Shown piece by piece: positions 17,617 through 26,324 of a stretch of DNA of 64,000 nucleotides; the stretch's first letter is position 1, and each line of letters starts with the position of its first letter. Origin of the DNA: an uncultured Bacteroides sp. (lineage in GTDB: Bacteria > Bacteroidota > Bacteroidia > Bacteroidales > Bacteroidaceae); the NCBI GenBank assembly GCA_944322345.1, contig CALUOO010000002.1:248001-312000 (forward strand), written 5' to 3'. The position numbers were made by a program, and so were the translations under genes. Below the pieces are notes generated by a model, which saw nothing but the letters and a program-made list of their open reading frames with translations, had not been told where the DNA came from and did no database searches.

Positions 17617-18390
17617 ATGAAAGAAAAGCTGACATTAATAAAGGTAGGAGGGAAGATCGTGGAGGAGCCCGATACCCTCTACCGACTGTTGGATGATTTT
17701 GCATCGATAGAAGGACACAAAGTCCTTGTGCACGGTGGTGGACGTTCTGCTACAAAGATTGCTTCGCAACTGGGTATTGAAAGCCAGATGGTGAATGGAC
17801 GCCGTATTACTGACGCTGACACCCTGAAGGTTGTTACAATGGTTTATGGCGGATTGGTCAATAAGAATATTGTGGCAGGACTTCAGGCTAGAGGAGTAAA
17901 TGCGTTGGGACTGACTGGCGCCGATATGAACGTTATTCGTTCGGTGAAACGACCGGTCAAGGATGTTGACTATGGATTTGTAGGTGATGTGGAAAAGGTA
18001 GATGCTACTTTGTTGTCTGAACTTATCTACAAGGGGGTGGTACCGGTAATGGCTCCTTTAACGCACGATGGTCAAGGAAATCTTTTGAATACAAACGCCG
18101 ACACGATTGCCGGAGAAACTGCTAAAGCATTGGCTGCGTTGTTCGATGTTACATTAGTATATTGTTTTGAGAAAAAAGGGGTGCTACGCGACGAAAATGA
18201 CGACGATAGTGTTATCCCTCAGATTACCCGTGTCGAATTTGAACAATATGTGGCAGATGGCACTATTCAGGGTGGCATGATCCCTAAATTGCAAAATGCT
18301 TTTGAGGCAATTGATGCCGGAGTGTCAGAAGTTATAATATCCTTAGCATCAGCTATTAAAGAGAACGAAGGAACGCGGATAAAAAAATAA
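17617..18390 (+). CDS. argB: Acetylglutamate kinase
   Basis: This 257-residue amino-acid kinase phosphorylates N-acetylglutamate (or N-acyl analogues) in arginine synthesis. Visible landmarks are the N-terminal LIKVGGKIV, the glycine loop LVHGGGRSATKI, NTNADTIAGETA for substrate binding, and the C-terminal GGMIPKLQNAFEAI. The ATG at 17617 follows a purine-rich GGAGAAGAAAG and gives the family's usual start; an upstream in-frame TTG at 17572 would add a non-homologous tail. It follows speA by 82 bp. Bacteroidetes are reported to use N-succinyl intermediates in arginine synthesis, so the substrate may be the succinyl form; the sequence alone does not show this. Confidence 0.93.
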   Translation: MKEKLTLIKVGGKIVEEPDTLYRLLDDFASIEGHKVLVHGGGRSATKIASQLGIESQMVNGRRITDADTLKVVTMVYGGLVNKNIVAGLQARGVNALGLTGADMNVIRSVKRPVKDVDYGFVGDVEKVDATLLSELIYKGVVPVMAPLTHDGQGNLLNTNADTIAGETAKALAALFDVTLVYCFEKKGVLRDENDDDSVIPQITRVEFEQYVADGTIQGGMIPKLQNAFEAIDAGVSEVIISLASAIKENEGTRIKK

Positions 18391-18450
18391 TTCAAAAAAA
18401 GTGGAGGACACTTGTAACTTTTTGCCTCCTAATTCGTCATTATTATAGAA

Positions 18451-18960
18451 ATGCAAGAAATCAGTTTCCGAGATGATGTTTTGCCGTTGAAGGATAAGCT
18501 CTTTCGATTGGCTCTTAGGATTACCCTTGATAGAGCAGAAGCCGAAGACATCGTTCAGGATACTTTGATCAGAGTCTGGAACAAGCGTGATGAGTGGGTG
18601 CATTTTGAATCAATAGAGGCCTATTGCTTGATTGTAGCAAAGAATCTGGCAATCGACCGAAGTCAACAAAAAGAATCCCAGCATGTGGAACTCACTCCGG
18701 AATTGGAGGAGGAACCAGCAACGGAAGGACCGTATGACCAGTTGATTCATGCAGAAAAGATGAATCTGATCAATCGGTTGATTGATAAACTTCCTGAGAA
18801 ACAAAGACTCATCATGCAATTGAGAGATATAGAAGGAGAAAGCTATAAGAAGATTGCTTCTATATTGAATCTCACAGAAGAACAGGTGAAAGTCAACTTG
18901 TTTAGGGCCAGACAAAAAGTAAAACAACAGTTTTTAGAAATAGATGAATATGGAGTATAA
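18451..18960 (+). CDS. ECF-type RNA polymerase sigma factor
   Basis: This is a 169-residue sigma-70-family protein with region 2 (RITLDRAEAEDIVQDTLIRVWNK is its core, read in parts) that melts the -10 and region 4 (LPEKQRLIMQLRDIEGESY plus the helix-turn-helix ASILNLTEEQVK) that reads the -35. There is no region 1 or 3, the ECF pattern. The next gene overlaps its 3' end by 17 bp and encodes a small membrane protein, the usual place of an anti-sigma factor. This two-gene unit is closed by a strong terminator (19539-19566). It lies next to the DUF4493 surface operon, which it might control; that link is by position only. Confidence 0.9.
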   Translation: MQEISFRDDVLPLKDKLFRLALRITLDRAEAEDIVQDTLIRVWNKRDEWVHFESIEAYCLIVAKNLAIDRSQQKESQHVELTPELEEEPATEGPYDQLIHAEKMNLINRLIDKLPEKQRLIMQLRDIEGESYKKIASILNLTEEQVKVNLFRARQKVKQQFLEIDEYGV

Positions 18961-19426
18961 AGAAATAGAACAACTTTTAGACCGTTATTGGCAGTGTGAA
19001 ACCTCGTTGGAAGAGGAAGCACAATTGCGTGACTTCTTTTCTCAGAAAGAGGTGCCGGCTCATTTGCGTCCTTATAAGGAGTTGTTCGTTTTTCAACAAA
19101 TTCAGCATGACGTAAAGTTGGGCAAGGATTTCGATGCTCGTGTTCTGTCGGAAATAGGAATTTCAGAAGTACAAGCAAAGCGTGTCACATTGGTAAAGCG
19201 CTTTATACCTCTTTTCAAGGCTGTAGCTGTAATTGCTGTAATATTGACACTGGGTAATGTTGTGCAACAGTCATTCTCTGGCAATGACAATGGTATGTTG
19301 GCAGCAGATACTATAGGGAAACAGGTCAATACCCCTTCCGTGGCAATTTCTACAGATCCCAAAGCAGATCAGGTTTTAACTGATAGCCTTGCAAAAGTGA
19401 AGAGAACAGAGGTTTCAAGAAAATAG
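18944..19426 (+). CDS. Small single-span membrane protein, probable anti-sigma partner
   Basis: This 160-residue protein has a soluble N-terminal half rich in charged residues (YKEIEQLLDRYWQCETSLEEEAQL), one hydrophobic segment around residues 90-107 (FKAVAVIAVILTLGNVVQ) and a roughly 50-residue tail with many Ser, Thr and Lys residues. The start overlaps the sigma gene by 17 bp, so translation is probably coupled; the ATG 6 bp further in is an alternative. The N-terminal layout resembles the cytoplasmic part of Bacteroidetes anti-sigma proteins, but it lacks a FecR domain and I recognise no named domain. Anti-sigma function is inferred from overlap and topology. Confidence 0.65.
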   Translation: MNMEYKEIEQLLDRYWQCETSLEEEAQLRDFFSQKEVPAHLRPYKELFVFQQIQHDVKLGKDFDARVLSEIGISEVQAKRVTLVKRFIPLFKAVAVIAVILTLGNVVQQSFSGNDNGMLAADTIGKQVNTPSVAISTDPKADQVLTDSLAKVKRTEVSRK

Positions 19427-19538
19427 ACATTTTCATTTGCTTTAAATATATAAATACAGTTAGTGTGCTTTAATTAAAACAACAAGAAGCTGTGAAGTTT
19501 CAATTCTCTCAAATTTTATACAACTAACTAAATAAATG

Positions 19539-19566
19539 GGCTACCGCGTGATGCGGTGGCCTTTTT
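19539..19566 (+). terminator. Intrinsic terminator after the sigma/anti-sigma pair
   Basis: GGCTACCGC (19539-19547) pairs with GCGGTGGCC (19553-19561) over 9 bp with one G-T pair and a 5-nt loop, followed by TTTTT. Confidence 0.9.
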
Positions 19567-19699
19567 ATGTAGTTTATAGATTTTTTTTTACATGAGGCTG
19601 AGTGGATAAAAACATTTATGTGAAAAATGGAACATAAAAGGAGTACTATGTACCATATTTTGCTTCATTTTATTAAAAATAGAACCAAAAATATTAAAA

Positions 19700-19740
19700 A
19701 GAGACCTTGCATGTAAGATAAAGTCTCTGTTATTTTACAT
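19700..19740 (+). promoter_or_regulatory. Pseudoknot-capable RNA leader of the DUF4493 operon
   Basis: ATGTAAGATAA (19711-19721) pairs with TTATTTTACAT (19730-19740) in an 11-bp stem with one G-T pair. Its 8-nt loop contains GTCTCT (19723-19728), which is complementary to AGAGAC (19700-19705) just upstream. The structure ends about 25 nt before the start codon at 19765. A role in translation control is inferred. Confidence 0.4.
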
Positions 19741-19764
19741 CCAGATTTATAGTTGAAAAGAAAT

Positions 19765-20532
19765 ATGAAAATAAAATTTACATTAACAATGTGCTTTTTG
19801 TGTATAGGCATGGCATTTAGTTCATGTAATTCACAGAGCGATGAAACTGTACCCTCTGATCAAGGTACAATTTCACTGAGTATTACTGCCAATACGGCAT
19901 TTACAAGAACTGTATCGGAAAGCTCTTATAGTAATGTGGATAATTATACTATACAAATCCTTGATGATGCAGGAGATCCGGTTCAGGAATTTGTTTATGC
20001 TGAAAAGCCAGAAAGAATTAGTCTGAAGAATGGTGCATACACTCTGAATGCATTCTATGGGACAGAAAGTGATGCTTCACGTGACGGGTTTTATGTGGAG
20101 GGAAGTACAAACTTTAACATTGATGGGAATGTACAACAGGTGACTGTAGCATGTAAACCTACGTGCGGAAAAGTGATTGTAAACTTTGCAAATGAGATGG
20201 CTGAGTATTTTAGTAATTATTCTGTTGTATATGAGACTGCTGCACTAAAAGCAGCTCAATCCACTGCTATTTGGCAGAAGGATGATACTGAACCGTGGTA
20301 TCTGAAGGTTGATAAAAAGGGAGAGGCAGTTAAGGCGACTATCCATTTCACACGGCTAAGTGATAACAAATCAGCTTCGGTAGAGAAAACGTATACGATG
20401 GCTCCAGGCAAATCGTGGACGTTGAATATTGCACCACAAGATAATAACGGAGATTTGGGCATTCAAATTACTGTAGATGAATCTACAGACGATGAGATTA
20501 TTGATATCGAAGTCCCCTCTGAATGGGTCTAA
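19765..20532 (+). CDS. DUF4493-type surface lipoprotein
   Basis: This is a 255-residue lipoprotein: signal peptide ending AFSSC (Cys21), then NSQSDE. One DUF4493-like beta domain follows: LSLSI-like strand ISLSITANTAFTRT, then YTIQILDDAGDPV, LKNGAYTLNAFYG and VTVACKPTCGKVIVNF. These alternating strands resemble the transthyretin-like modules of Bacteroides fimbrial proteins. The ATG at 19765 gives the proper signal peptide; an upstream TTG would add four residues. It is first in a six-gene operon of surface proteins (19765-29165) and starts 25 nt after a folded leader. Function is unknown; it is probably exposed on the outer membrane. Confidence 0.78.
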   Translation: MKIKFTLTMCFLCIGMAFSSCNSQSDETVPSDQGTISLSITANTAFTRTVSESSYSNVDNYTIQILDDAGDPVQEFVYAEKPERISLKNGAYTLNAFYGTESDASRDGFYVEGSTNFNIDGNVQQVTVACKPTCGKVIVNFANEMAEYFSNYSVVYETAALKAAQSTAIWQKDDTEPWYLKVDKKGEAVKATIHFTRLSDNKSASVEKTYTMAPGKSWTLNIAPQDNNGDLGIQITVDESTDDEIIDIEVPSEWV

Positions 20533-20563
20533 ACCATATTCCACATTAATATATAGAACGATT

Positions 20564-21904
20564 ATGATAAAATCAATCAATAGAATATTCTTAGGCACGG
20601 TTGCAATGTTGTGCATTACTTCGTGCGAAATGAAAAATGAACTGACAGGAGATTTGGGCAGCAAAACAGATATGGGAGCAATGGAGTTGAATGTCAGTGT
20701 TAAACAACCTGTGTCGCAAGTCCGTGGTGCAGGAAATGTTGCTACCAATAATTTCCCTGTGACTATAAAGGGTACAAGTACGGAAGTTGCTAATGTGCTT
20801 AAAGAATACAATACTGTTGACGAAGTGCCGGCAAACATCACTATGCCGGTGGGGCAGTTTACAGTTTCTTCTCATACTCCCGGTACACTTGAAAAACAGA
20901 TGAATGCTCCTTATTATGCAGGAGAAACGAATATTACTATAAGCAAGAATATTATTAGCACAGTAGACGTGGTTTGTCGGATGGCAAATAGCCGTATTCA
21001 GTTGAACTATGGCGAGGACTTTACTGCTGCGTTCAGCGAATGGACTATCACTGTCGACGATGGAAGTGAGATGGCTCTTTCGTTTACTAATAGCAATTTG
21101 GATCCTGCCCCTATTTACTGGCATTTCTCTGAAAATGCAACAGCAATTACCGTTAATATCAAGGCGAAGACAACAACCGGAAATACCATAACAGACAAAC
21201 GGGTATTCAAAAAAGCCGATGCTTCGGAGCAATACGAAGAAGTAGGCGAAGTATTTACTGGAGGTGATGCTGTAGAAATAAACATGGGTACAGTGGAGTC
21301 TACCACAGGTGAGCTGACTGGTATTACCATTACTACCAATATTACTTTTGAGGATTATCCTGAATCAGTGGAGATTCCTACAGTGGATCCTGATGAGAAT
21401 CCTGAGCCTCCGGTGGAAGGGAATGCTTCTGTTACATGTATTGGTAAAATAAACACAGATGCAGAAAGCGAAGGGGATGTATTTGAAACCGGAGTGGAAT
21501 ACTCTATTGCAGCTAAGAACTCACCGGAAACAAATGTGTTAATATCAACTCCCGAAGGATTGAAGAGTCTGAAAATTACCATTGTAGGAGGAAATAAGGA
21601 ATTCCAAGCAATATGTGATGAAATAGGTTTTCAAGATTTTGAACTGATTGGCGAAGGAGGGGCTGAGTTAGGAGCTATCTTAAGTGAGATGGGTGTTAGT
21701 CTTCCAATGCCTGAAAAGGATTGTACATCGTATACATTTCCGGTAGGACAATTTTATAGTATGATGGAGATCTATGGAGCTACACTCAATACGGATGAAG
21801 AAACTCCTTATGGAAATGATTATCATGAATTCCAGATTACTGCTGAAGACAACGCAGGAACAATTGTTGGACCAGTAAGTTTAAAAGTAACGATAAAGAA
21901 GTAA
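20564..21904 (+). CDS. DUF4493-type surface lipoprotein
   Basis: This 446-residue lipoprotein has a signal ending MLCITSC, then EMKNELTGDLG. The first half is a DUF4493-like module (MELNVSVKQPVSQVRG; VPANITMPVGQFTVSSHT; MNAPYYAGETNITI; CRMANSRIQLNYG). An acidic/proline linker around residues 270-285 (DPDENPEPPVEG) leads to a second beta-rich domain of about 160 residues that I do not recognise. The ATG at 20564 is chosen because it opens the signal peptide; a longer reading frame overlaps the previous gene without lipoprotein features. The next gene follows after 4 bp. Confidence 0.75.
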   Translation: MIKSINRIFLGTVAMLCITSCEMKNELTGDLGSKTDMGAMELNVSVKQPVSQVRGAGNVATNNFPVTIKGTSTEVANVLKEYNTVDEVPANITMPVGQFTVSSHTPGTLEKQMNAPYYAGETNITISKNIISTVDVVCRMANSRIQLNYGEDFTAAFSEWTITVDDGSEMALSFTNSNLDPAPIYWHFSENATAITVNIKAKTTTGNTITDKRVFKKADASEQYEEVGEVFTGGDAVEINMGTVESTTGELTGITITTNITFEDYPESVEIPTVDPDENPEPPVEGNASVTCIGKINTDAESEGDVFETGVEYSIAAKNSPETNVLISTPEGLKSLKITIVGGNKEFQAICDEIGFQDFELIGEGGAELGAILSEMGVSLPMPEKDCTSYTFPVGQFYSMMEIYGATLNTDEETPYGNDYHEFQITAEDNAGTIVGPVSLKVTIKK

Positions 21905-21908
21905 TAAG

Positions 21909-23690
21909 ATGAAAAAGATATATTTCTCTTTTATAACATTGCTGACCACTTTCTTAATCTGTTCATGTCAGCAGGATGAGCTGGAGGATAATATTGGCTA
22001 TCTGCGCCTTGAGGTAGGAACCAATACGTACGTAGACACCCGTATTGCTGCCGATTATAATCCTAAACAAATAGCTTTACAAATTATAAACAGCAAAGGA
22101 GAAGTCGTAGAAAGTACCGACGATTGGGAAACCTTGTCGGGACAGCAAATCAGGTTGCTTGCAGGAACCTATACTGTGCAAGCATCTTCAAACGGGTTCG
22201 ATGGATCGGAATCGGGATTCGATATTCCTTATTATTCTGGCAGCCAGCAGATAACTGTGCAGAGTGGAAAGGAAGTAACTGCTAACATCACCTGTACACT
22301 TGCCAACGTCAAAGTAACAGTCAATTACGACCAGTCTTTTAAGGATGCATTCCAATCGGCCACAGCTACTGTTAAGTCGGCTATGCAGGGAGTTAACGAG
22401 CTTAGTTTTAAGATGGGTGATGAGTTAAAGCCTGCTTACTTCCCTGTAGCAGATCTGACAACTACTATCTCAGTAGTTAATCATGCTGGGAAAACGTTTT
22501 CACAAGATACTCCTATTACGGATGTAAAACCGCGTAAACATTATATTCTGAACTTCAAAGTGGCCGAAACCGGTAGTATAGGAGGTGTAAATGTTAGTGT
22601 TGACGGAACAGAAACGGTGTATACTTTCACATTCAATGTATCAACAGAATCTAGCACGAAATTGAGCGTTGAAAAGGCTAATGCTTGGAGTAATTTTGCA
22701 TATGTAAAAGGGACTATTGACTCACAGGAAGCTGGGAGTAAGTTGGATGTTTCTAAAATGAGGTTTGAATATAAGGCACTGGCTGATGAGGAATGGACAA
22801 GTATCGCCGCCCAAGCAGATGGCGAGAATTCATTCAAGGCAACTCTTTCCAATCTGAATCCGACTACTGAATACAGCTATAGAATGGTATATACAGTTGA
22901 TAATGCAGAAGAGTTTGTAAGCAATACGAGCTCTTTTACAACTGAAAGCCAGGAATTGGTTCCCAACTTAAGTTTTGATGATTGGTGCTCTGTTTCAACT
23001 GGGTCCATTATAAAGAAGACTACTTATTATGCTGCAGTAAGTGCTGATGATTTGTATTGGGATAGTGGAAATGCAGGAGCAAACACCATGGGAACTGTAA
23101 ACCCTACCCGGCCAGAGGAAACTGATGTTGTATCAGGGAAAGCAGCTAAATTAATGTCAACAACGGCTGCCGGTCAATTCGCTGCCGGTAGTTTATTCAC
23201 CGGGAAATTTGGCTCAGCTTCTATAAGTCCTCTTGGGGCCAAGCTCGATTTTGGCCGTCCATTTACAGGAAGGCCATCTCAGTTGAAAGGATATTACAAG
23301 TATAATCCGGGCAATATTGATTATATTAAAACAGATAGAGTTTCTGCTGTCCAGAAAGGTGATCGTGATCTTTGTTCTATTTATATCCTTTTGGCAGATT
23401 GGGATTCCCCATTTGCTGTTAGTACGGGTGATGATGTATTTGTTGATATCAATGATCCCTCTGTGATAGCTTACGGTGAGCTTGAAGCTGGTAAAACATC
23501 TCCTGAAAGTATGTCTGAATATGAGGAATTTACAATAGATATCAAGTATCGGGACATTACTCGTAAGCCGACTTATATTCTTATCGTATGTAGTTCCAGT
23601 AAGTATGGAGATTATTTTACCGGTAGTACTGGTAGTGTTTTACTGCTTGATGAGTTCCAGCTTATTTACGGTGAACCCATTCTTGAATAA
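21909..23690 (+). CDS. DUF4493 + fibronectin-like + PCMD lipoprotein
   Basis: This 593-residue lipoprotein has Cys in FLICSC followed by QQDELEDN, a good surface-export signal. Residues 25-220 form a DUF4493 module (YLRLEVGTNTYVDTR; LAGTYTVQASS; DIPYYSGSQQITV; CTLANVKVTVNYD). Residues 230-345 look like a fibronectin type III domain (LSNLNPTTEYSYRMVYTV). From about 355 the C terminus matches the PCMD family, a jelly-roll 'putative carbohydrate metabolism domain' (NLSFDDW; DLYWDSGNAGANTMG; LDFGRPFTGRP; ending LLLDEFQLIYGE). The PCMD may bind glycan. It is the third gene of the operon, followed by a hairpin (23714-23740). Confidence 0.82.
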   Translation: MKKIYFSFITLLTTFLICSCQQDELEDNIGYLRLEVGTNTYVDTRIAADYNPKQIALQIINSKGEVVESTDDWETLSGQQIRLLAGTYTVQASSNGFDGSESGFDIPYYSGSQQITVQSGKEVTANITCTLANVKVTVNYDQSFKDAFQSATATVKSAMQGVNELSFKMGDELKPAYFPVADLTTTISVVNHAGKTFSQDTPITDVKPRKHYILNFKVAETGSIGGVNVSVDGTETVYTFTFNVSTESSTKLSVEKANAWSNFAYVKGTIDSQEAGSKLDVSKMRFEYKALADEEWTSIAAQADGENSFKATLSNLNPTTEYSYRMVYTVDNAEEFVSNTSSFTTESQELVPNLSFDDWCSVSTGSIIKKTTYYAAVSADDLYWDSGNAGANTMGTVNPTRPEETDVVSGKAAKLMSTTAAGQFAAGSLFTGKFGSASISPLGAKLDFGRPFTGRPSQLKGYYKYNPGNIDYIKTDRVSAVQKGDRDLCSIYILLADWDSPFAVSTGDDVFVDINDPSVIAYGELEAGKTSPESMSEYEEFTIDIKYRDITRKPTYILIVCSSSKYGDYFTGSTGSVLLLDEFQLIYGEPILE

Positions 23691-23713
23691 GGACATTCAT
23701 TATTAATCGAGTA

Positions 23714-23740
23714 GGAAGGGAAGTTCTATCTCTCCCTTCC
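23714..23740 (+). other. Intra-operon hairpin
   Basis: GGAAGGGA (23714-23721) pairs with TCCCTTCC (23733-23740). No U-run follows, so it is more likely an RNA-processing or stability element than a terminator, between the PCMD gene and the barrel gene. Confidence 0.5.
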
Positions 23741-23762
23741 CAATTATATCGCTTTTGTATTT

Positions 23763-24620
23763 ATGTTGAGAATACTGTCTCTAATTTTGCTGTTTATTGT
23801 CGGTAGTAAGCTACAGGTACTTCAGGCGCGACAGCCTATACGTGTCGAAGGTCTCTTTTTTAGTGATAGCATTACTATTGCCGATTCGACAGGACATGTT
23901 TATAAGATAAAGATGCCAACAGAGAAGAAAAGGAAACACCCCAAGCGTCCTCAGCGTATTGATCGTGGAATTATGCAGTCGGTCTTTATTCCAAAGGGGC
24001 AATGGATGACAGGGGGTACCGTCTCTTACTCCGAGCATGAAGAGGATAATCTCAATTTTCTGGTTATCAAGAATGTAACGGGATTAGGATATACGTTTAA
24101 CGTCAGTCCGTATGTGGGATATTTCTTTAAAGACAATATTGCTGCGGGTGTACGGTTGGGCTATAACCGTACTTATTTGGATATGGCTAATTTTGAATTG
24201 AATCTGGGAGAAGATTTCAATATCAGCCTGAAAGATCTTTATTATTTGGAACACCAATACGAAGTATCTGGATTTTTGCGTACTTACATGCCCATAGGGA
24301 AAAGTAAGATATTTGGCCTTTTCAATGAAGTTCGTCTGACTTATGGTTATGGAGTTGGAAAGAACTCTACTGGATCGGACACTGAATATGATGGGACTTT
24401 TGAGCGTTCGCACAATCTGCAGATAGGTATTGCGCCCGGTATGACTGCTTTTGTAACTGATTGGTCGGCGGTTGAGGTTTCTGTTGGAGTGATGGGATAC
24501 AACTTCAAATGGCAGAATCAAAAGACGAATCAAATTGAAACTGGGACTCGAAGAACTTCTTCGGGAAATTTCAAGATCAATCTTTTTTCTATCAATATTG
24601 GTATGACTTTTTATTTATAA
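23763..24620 (+). CDS. Predicted outer-membrane beta-barrel protein
   Basis: This 285-residue protein has an N-terminal signal (ILSLILLFIVGSKLQVLQA, cut near residue 22). A basic segment (EKKRKHPKRPQR, about 55-65) leads into a series of alternating amphipathic strands: VSPYVGYFFKDNIAAGVRLGYN, VSGFLRTYMPIG, EVRLTYGYGVGK, AVEVSVGVMGYNFKW, ending FSINIGMTFYL with the terminal aromatic typical of barrel insertion. Seven or eight strands suggest a small barrel. It sits in the middle of the DUF4493/PCMD lipoprotein operon and may anchor or export these proteins. I do not recognise a named family. The next gene starts 17 bp downstream. Confidence 0.7.
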   Translation: MLRILSLILLFIVGSKLQVLQARQPIRVEGLFFSDSITIADSTGHVYKIKMPTEKKRKHPKRPQRIDRGIMQSVFIPKGQWMTGGTVSYSEHEEDNLNFLVIKNVTGLGYTFNVSPYVGYFFKDNIAAGVRLGYNRTYLDMANFELNLGEDFNISLKDLYYLEHQYEVSGFLRTYMPIGKSKIFGLFNEVRLTYGYGVGKNSTGSDTEYDGTFERSHNLQIGIAPGMTAFVTDWSAVEVSVGVMGYNFKWQNQKTNQIETGTRRTSSGNFKINLFSINIGMTFYL

Positions 24621-24637
24621 ACTCAACTTAGATTTCA

Positions 24638-26290
24638 ATGATTAGAAAAAGCATATATTTTCTGTTTTGTCTTGTTCTGGTAATTGCTTGTAAGATTGAA
24701 AATGATATACCTTATCCTATTGTTGATGGCAGTATCCTTGATATTGAGGTAGAAGGACAATGTGCTCCCGAAGGAAGTAGCAATAAACAAGCAATAATTG
24801 ATAAAAATGCACGTACCGTTAAGCTGTATATTGATGATTCCGTAGATTTATCTAAGTTGCGTATTACAAAACTGACAGTGAGCAACGATGCCACTTTGTT
24901 AGTTTCTCCTAGTATTTGCCATAATTATGAGAAATTTCCTACTGCTGGATTCTCCTCATTAGATGACCTCCCAGTTTCGTCGGATACTTATCTGAACTTC
25001 TCAAGTCCGGTAACAATCACATTGCATACCTATCAGGATTATGATTGGAAAATCAATGTTGAACAATTAATTGAACGAAACATTGTGCTGGAGAATCAAA
25101 TAGGGAATGCCATTATTGATGACATAAACCATAATGTTGTTGTTTATGTATCAGACAAACAACCTCTGAATAAGATTAAAGTAACTTCTTTTGAATTAGG
25201 AGGAAAGAGTGGTACAGTCTATCCTGATCCAACTGCCGATGCCTATTTTGATTTTTCGGAACCTCGTTCATTCTTCGTCTCTCACGGCTGGGAAGAGGTT
25301 AGCCATCAATGGATGGTTTACGTTTATCAAACAGATGAAAGTGCGTCTAGCCAGATTGATATTTTTCCGATGACTACCAGTGCTATTATGAAAGGAAGCA
25401 TACAGAGTGGGAAGCAACCGGTCATTGAGTATCGGGAGGTGTCTGCTAGTAATTGGCTTACCCAAACGTCTGGTAATATTGAAATAGACGGAACGAATTA
25501 TACTACCCGACTTCAACAGCTGAATCCAGCTACTAATTATGAATGCCGTGTCAGCATTGATGGCACAATAGCAGGTACACAAATCTTCAGTACGACGCCG
25601 GCTACCCCATTGACGGATGGGAGTTTTGACAATTGGCATCAGGTAGAGAAATTGTGGAATCCATGGGCTTCTGGAAGTGATTCTTTTTGGGATACAGGCA
25701 ACAAGGGAGCGGTAACTATTAGTGAGAGCAACTCTATACCCACGGATGAAACCTGCAATGGAAGCGGTAAGGCAGCATCGCTTGAGTCAAAATATCTTGT
25801 ACTGAAGTTTGCTGCAGGCAATATTTTTACAGGCAGCTATCTGAAGACTATTGGGACTAATGGGGTATTGAGTTTCGGTCAGCCGTTTACAGCTTTCCCT
25901 TCAAAATTACGTATTAACTATAAATATACCTCGGCTACGATAGATAAAGTAGGTGAAGATGACTTGGCATATCTGAAAGGACGACCGGATTCATGTCATA
26001 TTTACGTTGCTTTAACAGACTGGGATGAACCTCGAGAGATCCGTACCCGTCCTTCGGAGAGGCAACTGTTTGATAAAAACGATTCTAAGATTATTGCATA
26101 TGCAGAATTGGTTCAAGGAACATCGGATGTTGCTTATCAGCAGAAAGATCTTATATTTAATTACCGATATTCCAACCGTACTCCACGATATATTGTTGTT
26201 GTGGCTACGGCTAGTAAATACGGTGACTATTTTACAGGAGGAGTGGGTAGTAAGCTCTTGATAGATAATTTTGAGCTGATTTATGAATAA
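24638..26290 (+). CDS. PCMD lipoprotein with Ig-like N-terminal domains
   Basis: This 550-residue lipoprotein has Cys in LVIACKIEND. It lacks a DUF4493 module. Instead residues 25-140 and 150-225 are two similar beta domains, each pairing a phrase of the form 'x-I-D-x-N-x-R/N-x-V-x-x-Y' with a terminal DWKINV/HQWMVYV strand, as in DUF5018-like Ig folds of surface lipoproteins. A fibronectin-like domain (LNPATNYECRVSIDG) follows, and then a PCMD from about 325 (SFDNWHQVEKLWNPW; SFWDTGNKGAVT; FAAGNIFTGSYL; LSFGQPFTAFP; LLIDNFELIYE). The PCMD is clearly related to that of the gene at 21909. Probably a surface adhesin or glycan binder. Confidence 0.78.
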   Translation: MIRKSIYFLFCLVLVIACKIENDIPYPIVDGSILDIEVEGQCAPEGSSNKQAIIDKNARTVKLYIDDSVDLSKLRITKLTVSNDATLLVSPSICHNYEKFPTAGFSSLDDLPVSSDTYLNFSSPVTITLHTYQDYDWKINVEQLIERNIVLENQIGNAIIDDINHNVVVYVSDKQPLNKIKVTSFELGGKSGTVYPDPTADAYFDFSEPRSFFVSHGWEEVSHQWMVYVYQTDESASSQIDIFPMTTSAIMKGSIQSGKQPVIEYREVSASNWLTQTSGNIEIDGTNYTTRLQQLNPATNYECRVSIDGTIAGTQIFSTTPATPLTDGSFDNWHQVEKLWNPWASGSDSFWDTGNKGAVTISESNSIPTDETCNGSGKAASLESKYLVLKFAAGNIFTGSYLKTIGTNGVLSFGQPFTAFPSKLRINYKYTSATIDKVGEDDLAYLKGRPDSCHIYVALTDWDEPREIRTRPSERQLFDKNDSKIIAYAELVQGTSDVAYQQKDLIFNYRYSNRTPRYIVVVATASKYGDYFTGGVGSKLLIDNFELIYE

Positions 26291-26324
26291 GACCACCAAA
26301 AGTGTAACAGACTAACAACGAGAA

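Larger units (their letters stand above)
19427..19764. other. Intergenic region before the DUF4493 operon
   Basis: About 338 bp with the sigma-operon terminator (19539-19566) and a structured leader (19700-19740). No match to TAnnTTTG is found, so the operon's promoter may be read by an alternative sigma factor. AT-rich, with no ORF. Confidence 0.55.
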
